Shown one piece after another: positions 1 through 5,672 of a DNA stretch of 5,672 nucleotides (the stretch's first letter is position 1; every line of letters begins with the position of its first letter). A program made the position numbers and the translations under genes. The stretch is from an uncultured Phycisphaerae bacterium. GTDB lineage: Bacteria; Planctomycetota; Phycisphaerae; Phycisphaerales; SM1A02. Location: assembly GCA_913046275.1 (NCBI GenBank), contig CAJWSE010000071.1, positions 1 through 5,672 on the forward strand, in the 5' to 3' direction. The notes under the pieces are model-generated. The model ran no database searches and was not told where the DNA came from. It worked only from the letters and a program-made list of their open reading frames with translations.

Positions 1-1806
1 TGTTTGAAGATTTACAAGCATTGAAGGGTACTGTGAATTTGCGAGCGCAACTACACCTGCATGCCGCAGATACACATCATCATCATTATTATTATCTAAC
101 ATCTCTAAAACTTCATCTAAGGCATCCCCAAGGTGCCCGGATGCTATTGTGCTAAAAAAGGACACTCGTGACGTATCGCCATTGATGAGCTTTGAAACTT
201 GCTCAAAAGCAGGAGAATAGTTAGCTTCACCTAAAATACGACATGCTTGGGCCCGCACTTCAGCATCGGCATCTTGAAGCAGTGGAACAATATGATGCAT
301 TTGTGACACAAGCCCCTTACGATCAATCATTGCCAATGCCCACATCGCATGAATTCGCCCGAGCTGATGATGAGAATTCAATGCTGCAACAATCTCATCT
401 GTACTTTTACGTGCTGCGACTTCATATTGCGCTCTAATGCGCACTCGACGATCTTTGTGTTCTAGTAATGTTATTAGTGCTTTTACACTTAAATTTTTAA
501 AACCGTTTCTAAAAAGAGAAGATACATCACCACTTTCTTGGTTTGCTTCATCCCAAACAGAATATAGTCGACCTTCTTCGTTCCCCATCCACCCCTGCCC
601 CCAATCACTTATAACCATTTTCCCTTCATAACTAAAATCGACATCGGTACATAAGACTTTATCCACAAACACGTGCTCATCTTCAAGTGTAAACGAAGCA
701 CCTTTTGGTTCAACTGCAAAACTGATGACGTTGCTGTAGTCCGCTCCCCCCCTAAAATCACAAAGGAAAAAATGATTATCGTATCTCTCTGACAATCCTA
801 ATCCCGGATATGCAACAAAACCAGATGGTCCTGAGCCGAGCGTATCGACTGCTGGAAGAATCCAAGCAGGCCTATTTTCAGCATGCGGGTCCCACCCTTC
901 CTCTTTTACCCAAGGGCCTCTATCATTTTCACCAGCGAGTGTCTGGTACTCCATTCGCCATCCCGTTTCACCACCTTCAACGCAATAGACGAGGCGCGCC
1001 TTGTCTACAGAGTCTGAATTATTATCGCCTGTGAATAAATTCCCATAATTGTCAAATGCCAACTCCTGAGGATTGCGAAGTCCATGATGAAATACTTCTA
1101 AACCTTCTCCGTCAAGCTCACTTCGAAATACTGCACCCTCCCCTGGGCTATGCAACTCTGTGCCGTCTTCAAATTCTACATGGTACCCTCGGTCGCCAAT
1201 TGACCAATATAGCCGCCCATCAAGGCCTAAGGCTAGCCCATGCATATCATGTCCACGGAGCGCAATGCGAACCCCAAATACTTCGCCAAACATTGACTGC
1301 CTCTGACCATCTGTATCAAAAAACCACAAGTGTGGGATACATGCGTACCAAACCATGCCATCCATTGCTAAAACACCAGAACCAGTACCGTCAAGAGGTT
1401 CGCTAAAACCATCTGCAAAAATCTCTGCCGTCTCAAACACTCCATCACCATCGACATCAATGAGTTTTCGAATTCGATCTTCATACTCCGAATAATATTC
1501 CATGCCCGTTTCACGTTGGTCAGCGAAATATTTATACATCTCCAAGCGGTCAGGAACTGTCTGTAGAGCTAGATCCCATGTCAACCAAAATGGGCTTGAG
1601 CGATTATCTTCGACACCTTTTTCTTGGCGAAAAGATTCTGCGACTAATATGTTTCCGTCGTCATCGAAACAAAAAGCAACTGGATCCATTATATCGGGCT
1701 CAACTGCAATCAGCTGTTTAGAAAAACCCTCCGGCACAATCATGTTTTCAAATGCCACAACAGGATCACTAGATAGACAAAACGTAGTAATTATATTTAT
1801 GACCAT
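1..1806 (-). CDS. PVC-type propeller/HEAT-repeat protein (Piru_Ver N-terminal, 'membrane-bound dehydrogenase' family), C-terminus cut by window edge
   Basis: The frame is open from ATG 1806 to base 1, giving 602 residues without a stop; the C-terminus is outside the window. Residues about 20-430 match the PVC beta-propeller domain (TIGR02604 type). The hallmarks seen are a VPEGF start near residue 24, an acidic DVDGDG loop at 117-122, RGHDMHG at 184-190, then a SIGDRG turn and a GLRNPQELAFD segment. From about residue 435 the chain turns into alpha-helical HEAT-like repeats (for example RRVRIRAQYEVAA and DAEVRAQACRILGEA). In this family a cytochrome-c-like CxxCH haem domain usually follows the HEAT part; that is expected but not visible here. 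Family members are usually exported and thought to act in the periplasm on carbohydrates, but no substrate is established. The start overlaps the stop of the upstream M24 peptidase by 10 bases. An in-frame TGA lies 12 bases before the ATG, so no longer N-terminus is possible. The N-terminus has a weak hydrophobic stretch (residues 2-12) without basic residues, not a convincing signal peptide. Confidence 0.88.
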   Translation of the reverse strand, partial: MVINIITTFCLSSDPVVAFENMIVPEGFSKQLIAVEPDIMDPVAFCFDDDGNILVAESFRQEKGVEDNRSSPFWLTWDLALQTVPDRLEMYKYFADQRETGMEYYSEYEDRIRKLIDVDGDGVFETAEIFADGFSEPLDGTGSGVLAMDGMVWYACIPHLWFFDTDGQRQSMFGEVFGVRIALRGHDMHGLALGLDGRLYWSIGDRGYHVEFEDGTELHSPGEGAVFRSELDGEGLEVFHHGLRNPQELAFDNYGNLFTGDNNSDSVDKARLVYCVEGGETGWRMEYQTLAGENDRGPWVKEEGWDPHAENRPAWILPAVDTLGSGPSGFVAYPGLGLSERYDNHFFLCDFRGGADYSNVISFAVEPKGASFTLEDEHVFVDKVLCTDVDFSYEGKMVISDWGQGWMGNEEGRLYSVWDEANQESGDVSSLFRNGFKNLSVKALITLLEHKDRRVRIRAQYEVAARKSTDEIVAALNSHHQLGRIHAMWALAMIDRKGLVSQMHHIVPLLQDADAEVRAQACRILGEANYSPAFEQVSKLINGDTSRVSFFSTIASGHLGDALDEVLEMLDNNNDDDVYLRHAGVVALANSQYPSMLVNLQT

Positions 1807-2945
1807 GTTAAGCTTTCAGGTAATGTATTAAAGTTTCGATAGCCTTCTTCCGTGACAAGAATCATATCTTCAACTCGTATGCCACCAAGCGCTTTGCTGT
1901 ATAGACCGGGCTCAATTGTGACAATATCTCCTGCTAATAGGGCAACTCCGTTGCGGTCTAACAAGGGGGGCTCATGTACATCCAAGCCAATGCCATGCCC
2001 CGTGCCATGTGGCATTGAACAGAACGACTCATCATCGTTTGCCTTTGGCAACCCTTCCTTATAACCGTGTTCAAGTAACACCCGAATTGTTTCGAGATGA
2101 ACGATCTCGCCTAAAACTCCCGCTTTAATAGTAGCCATTGCAGCTTCTTTAGCAGACACAACAGCAGTGTGCATTTTTTCCAGTTCTGGAGACACCTCGC
2201 CATGCACAACCGTTCTTGTGCAATCGCCGTTGTACATTGTCTTTTTATCTAATGGAAAAATGTCAATAATAACTGGCTGACCTGTAAAGAGAGCCCCCGA
2301 ACCAAGTTCATGACAATCTCCACCATCACTCCCACCTGCAACTATACATGGCGGATTGAAGAAATTCCGCTCAAGCAAAAAAGTATCAATTAGCGTACGC
2401 AATCGTTCACTTGTCAATGGGTCACTCCCCATGTGCAAAATACCGTTGACATCTGGTGTTGAGTTTGCAACTGTTTCACATGCCATCCGCATCACGTCTT
2501 CTGTGACATGTTGAGCTTGCTCTAAATGGCACTGCTCTTCATCGTCTTTGATGCGCCGCTCAGTAACACCCATATCTATATCTAGCTGCACCTCGATTCC
2601 AGCCGCTTCCATTTCATCCACATATAACAATGGAAGTGTTCTATCTCCAATCACGGCTGTAATACCATTTCTACGAAGGCACTCAGCTGTAGATTGAGCG
2701 GCAGCGGTATCTCGGTCACCAGAAAGTCCATTAGCTGGAGTAAAGTCACTGTAACCATATACTCGATCAGCACGTGCATTCTTTTTCGCACGCTCCATTT
2801 CAATTTCTCGAAGAATGATTGTTCTTGTGCCATCAGGTAAATCAATTGCAATCATGGCATCATGAACCATGAACTGAACTAATCTGAACAACGATTTATT
2901 CGTTGATGGATTACCTGCCATAACTCGAGCTGTCTTTGTATTCAT
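1797..2945 (-). CDS. M24 family metallopeptidase (Xaa-Pro aminopeptidase/dipeptidase type)
   Basis: A 382-residue protein, normal length for M24B enzymes, which remove or cleave N-terminal residues next to proline using two metal ions. Residues about 28-155 are a creatinase/prolidase-type N-terminal domain; about 160-375 form the pita-bread catalytic domain. Numbering from ATG 2945, the five metal ligands are all visible: D228 (in IDIFP), D241 (in NGDCTRT), H317 (in HGTGHGIG), E345 (in TIEPGLY) and E359 (in GGIRVED). H212 and H324 (DVHEPP) fit the usual accessory histidines. The 13-residue spacing between the two aspartates is two longer than in classical PepP or MetAP and recurs in a bacterial M24 subgroup. 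The frame extends to a GTG at 2969, but neither site has a clear Shine-Dalgarno sequence and ATG 2945 places the conserved NPSTNK segment near the N-terminus, so it is preferred; ATG 2921 is also possible. No signal peptide is seen, so it is probably cytoplasmic. It is first in a two-gene unit with the propeller protein. Confidence 0.9.
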   Translation of the reverse strand: MNTKTARVMAGNPSTNKSLFRLVQFMVHDAMIAIDLPDGTRTIILREIEMERAKKNARADRVYGYSDFTPANGLSGDRDTAAAQSTAECLRRNGITAVIGDRTLPLLYVDEMEAAGIEVQLDIDMGVTERRIKDDEEQCHLEQAQHVTEDVMRMACETVANSTPDVNGILHMGSDPLTSERLRTLIDTFLLERNFFNPPCIVAGGSDGGDCHELGSGALFTGQPVIIDIFPLDKKTMYNGDCTRTVVHGEVSPELEKMHTAVVSAKEAAMATIKAGVLGEIVHLETIRVLLEHGYKEGLPKANDDESFCSMPHGTGHGIGLDVHEPPLLDRNGVALLAGDIVTIEPGLYSKALGGIRVEDMILVTEEGYRNFNTLPESLTWS

Positions 2946-3113
2946 ACGCTTAGTGTAGTGAATACACACTTCATAGGTCGAGCATTAGACATGTGCCTGA
3001 AGGAACGGTATCGAGCGAAACATATATGTAGATAGGAACAAAAGCAAAAAATGAAAAATGCACGCATTAAGATAAGCGCAATTTTAACTGGACTACACCC
3101 TAAATGAAACGAA
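2946..3113. other. spacer between tRNA-Ala and the M24 peptidase gene
   Basis: No open frame in this AT-rich stretch resembles a gene. Besides the possible terminator, it must hold the promoter of the peptidase/propeller unit if that unit is transcribed independently. The best candidate I can find on the minus strand is TTGCTT (about 3046-3041), 17 bases, then TATGTT (about 3023-3018). It matches the sigma-70 consensus poorly and is not called as a separate feature. Confidence 0.4.
3046..3085 (-). terminator. possible intrinsic terminator after tRNA-Ala
   Basis: Reading the minus strand, 3085-3076 (AAAATTGCGC) can pair with 3063-3054 (GTGCATTTTT). This gives a ten-position stem with one T-T mismatch and one G-T pair around a 12-base loop. 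A T-rich run follows (3053-3046, CATTTTTT). It sits about 30 bases past the tRNA 3' end, where the folP-trxA-tRNA transcript should stop. The stem is only moderately GC-rich and the loop is large, so this is tentative. Confidence 0.35.
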
Positions 3114-3186
<73 letters not shown>

Positions 3187-3193
3187 AAATTTT

Positions 3194-3511
3194 TTACATT
3201 GCGTCGTTGATGGCAGCAGCAAGGTCATCTTTTGAGGCGATACCAACAAATTTGTTTGAAATTTCACCGTTCTTTAAGATAAGCACGGTTGGAATAGATT
3301 GGATACCGTATTTCACTGCGGCATCACGATTACTATCAATATCAACCTTACCTACTTTTGCCTTACCTTCGAACTCCGTCGCGAGTTCATCAATAACTGG
3401 GCCTAGCATTTTGCAAGGGCCACACCATTCTGCCCAAAAGTCAACTAGAACCGGTACATCTGCTTCTAAAACTTCTGATTGGAAATTGCTATCTGTAAAT
3501 TCTAATGCCAC
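3194..3511 (-). CDS. trxA: thioredoxin
   Basis: A 105-residue single-domain thioredoxin, standard length for TrxA. It reduces protein disulfides in the cytoplasm and is itself recycled by thioredoxin reductase. The active site WCGPC is at residues 29-33 (redox cysteines C30 and C33). The buried aspartate is D24 in VDF, the cis-proline is P74 in SIPT, and the conserved glycine of the last strand is G90. The start is GTG 3511, fixed by a good AGGAG Shine-Dalgarno sequence 8 bases upstream. It begins 11 bases after the folP stop codon and ends 7 bases before tRNA-Ala, so it is probably the middle member of a folP-trxA-tRNA transcript. I see no promoter of its own. Nothing in the protein is unusual. 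Confidence 0.97.
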   Translation of the reverse strand: MALEFTDSNFQSEVLEADVPVLVDFWAEWCGPCKMLGPVIDELATEFEGKAKVGKVDIDSNRDAAVKYGIQSIPTVLILKNGEISNKFVGIASKDDLAAAINDAM

Positions 3512-3519
3512 GGTTCTAA

Positions 3520-3524
3520 CTCCT
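3520..3524 (-). promoter_or_regulatory. Shine-Dalgarno site of trxA
   Basis: AGGAG on the minus strand, 8 bases before GTG 3511. It decides the trxA start, because no ATG stands at the expected N-terminus. Its first two bases are also the last two of the folP stop codon TAG (3525-3523), so ribosomes finishing folP end on the trxA initiation site. This supports translational coupling. Confidence 0.75.
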
Positions 3525-4392
3525 AAATTTCTTGTGTAAGTGTGGGTAGGGATTGTAACACTCGAGCGTGCTTATGAACATTGTGGACTCGAAAAATCTG
3601 CCCTCCCTGCATGGCCATTTCAGCGGCAACCGCTGCCGAGACCTCGTCACGCGCAATTGGCGACGTAATCCCTGATATTGCTCCCAAAAAACTTTTTCTA
3701 CTTGCGCCCAAATACAATGGCAAATCCAGCTTATGAAATTCCGACAGGCGCTCAACGATCTCCCAGTTTTGCGGAACGCTCTTCCCAAAACCAAAACCTG
3801 GATCTACTGCAATACATTTCTTTTGAATACCAATTTCAATCGCTCGATTCACTTGCTGGGAAAGCCAAGCGTAAACTTCACTCACAATGTCTCGAGAGAT
3901 CGGATCCTCGGCATATTCATCGCTGTAGCTATCAAGTTCGGGAAGGAGGCGACGATGCATTAATACCAGGCCACAACCCTCATTAGCAACTAACGGAAGC
4001 ATGCCTTCATCAGCAAGGCCTCCGGAAACATCATTTACAATAATCGCTCCCGCTGACAGCGCTGCCGCCGCCACCCTTGAACGGGTTGTATCAATCGACA
4101 CATATACATCAATCTCACTCGAAATAGCTTCAATGATTGCTGCCGTACGCTCAATCTGTTCATCTTCAGAAATCGACTTCGCACCAGGACGCGTCGACTC
4201 TCCGCCAACATCAATAATGGATGCTCCATCATTAACAAGATTACGAACATGGACTAGAGCATCACCTTGTTGCTGGAATTTACCACCATCACTAAAACTA
4301 TCCGGGGTCACATTCAAAATTCCCACAAGAATAGGCTTTTGAAGCGATAATACCTCTGTTTTACATTTCCACTGATACGCTCTAGAGTTCAC
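3523..4392 (-). CDS. folP: dihydropteroate synthase
   Basis: A 289-residue TIM-barrel enzyme of folate synthesis. It joins p-aminobenzoate to hydroxymethyl-dihydropterin pyrophosphate in the cytoplasm and is the sulfonamide target family. Signatures in order are NVTPDSFSDGG at 27-37, DVGGESTRPG at 61-70, SIDTT near 99-103, NDVSGG at 120-125, DPGFGFGKS at 197-205, the GASRKS loop with K233 at 229-234, and the C-terminal RVHNV with R268 and H270. All are intact, so it should be active. The loop after LMH (146 onward, RRLLPELDSYSDEY) differs from the usual MHMxGxPxxMQ and resembles the form I associate with planctomycete enzymes. The start is GTG 4392: it is the first start codon after an in-frame TGA, no ATG follows before the conserved core, and the conserved YQWKC segment lies just inside. 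No Shine-Dalgarno sequence precedes it. It is divergent from the membrane protein and 11 bases upstream of trxA. Confidence 0.96.
   Translation of the reverse strand: MNSRAYQWKCKTEVLSLQKPILVGILNVTPDSFSDGGKFQQQGDALVHVRNLVNDGASIIDVGGESTRPGAKSISEDEQIERTAAIIEAISSEIDVYVSIDTTRSRVAAAALSAGAIIVNDVSGGLADEGMLPLVANEGCGLVLMHRRLLPELDSYSDEYAEDPISRDIVSEVYAWLSQQVNRAIEIGIQKKCIAVDPGFGFGKSVPQNWEIVERLSEFHKLDLPLYLGASRKSFLGAISGITSPIARDEVSAAVAAEMAMQGGQIFRVHNVHKHARVLQSLPTLTQEI
4360..4388 (+). promoter_or_regulatory. candidate promoter for the CPA-like membrane protein
   Basis: TTTACA (4360-4365, five of six matches to the -35 consensus), a 17-base spacer, then TAGAGT (4383-4388, four of six matches to the -10). Predicted initiation near 4395 leaves an 18-base leader to ATG 4413, containing a weak TAGGG ribosome-binding sequence (4399-4403). 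It overlaps the first codons of folP. Consensus matching only. Confidence 0.35.
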
Positions 4393-4412
4393 AGAAAGTA
4401 GGGTATAGCAAG

Positions 4413-5672
<1,260 letters not shown>

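Noticed and set aside
1441..1458. DVDGDG motif that might suggest an EF-hand calcium site
   Set aside because: A short acidic loop of this kind is a normal part of the PVC propeller domain, and no EF-hand helix pair surrounds it.
243..1831. Several plus-strand open frames of 64-116 codons (for example 1056-1406 and 1502-1831)
   Set aside because: They lie antisense to the propeller/HEAT gene, whose minus-strand translation has clear family motifs throughout. Their products show no recognisable domains and are biased as expected of shadow frames.
2945..2969. Longer M24 start at GTG 2969
   Set aside because: There is no Shine-Dalgarno sequence and the eight added residues show no family resemblance; ATG 2945 is preferred, though not proven.
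3516..4342. Other frames on both strands over folP (3516-3794, 3678-3986, 4001-4342, 4035-4250)
   Set aside because: The folP frame carries every DHPS signature over its full length; these overlap it without any domain of their own.

Overview
The window looks like chromosomal DNA from a member of the PVC superphylum, most likely an uncultured, moderately AT-rich Planctomycetota. The main evidence is the large leftmost gene, a 'membrane-bound dehydrogenase'-type beta-propeller followed by HEAT repeats, an architecture concentrated in Planctomycetota and Verrucomicrobiota. The planctomycete-flavoured substrate loop of the dihydropteroate synthase, the weak Shine-Dalgarno sequences at most starts and the absence of an encoded CCA on the tRNA fit this. 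The phylum call is inference.

Layout from left to right: (1) bases 1-1806, minus strand, the N-terminal 602 residues of the PVC propeller/HEAT protein, whose C-terminus lies outside the window. (2) 1797-2945, minus, an M24 metallopeptidase (Xaa-Pro peptidase type) with a complete metal site; its stop overlaps the start of gene 1, so the two form one translationally coupled unit. (3) About 2946-3113, a spacer with a possible terminator for the unit to its right and probably the promoter of the peptidase unit. (4) 3114-3186, minus, tRNA-Ala(GGC). (5) 3194-3511, minus, thioredoxin (trxA). (6) 3523-4392, minus, dihydropteroate synthase (folP). (7) 4413-5594, plus, a divergent CPA-type (Kef/Nha-like) membrane antiporter homologue. 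(8) 5577-5672, minus, the last 31 codons of glmS, overlapping gene 7 tail to tail.

folP, trxA and tRNA-Ala are packed with gaps of 11 and 7 bases and probably share one transcript. folP and the membrane protein are divergent with only 20 bases between their start codons, and the best promoter-like sequences for each interlock, suggesting mutually exclusive initiation and a nearly leaderless folP mRNA. Most genes are housekeeping genes (folate, redox, peptidoglycan precursor, tRNA). The least ordinary items are the membrane protein, which keeps the CPA fold outline but appears to lack the acidic ion-binding residues, and the coupling of an M24 peptidase to a PVC propeller protein that has no convincing signal peptide. 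I see no mobile element, CRISPR array, phage gene or clear novel defence system.
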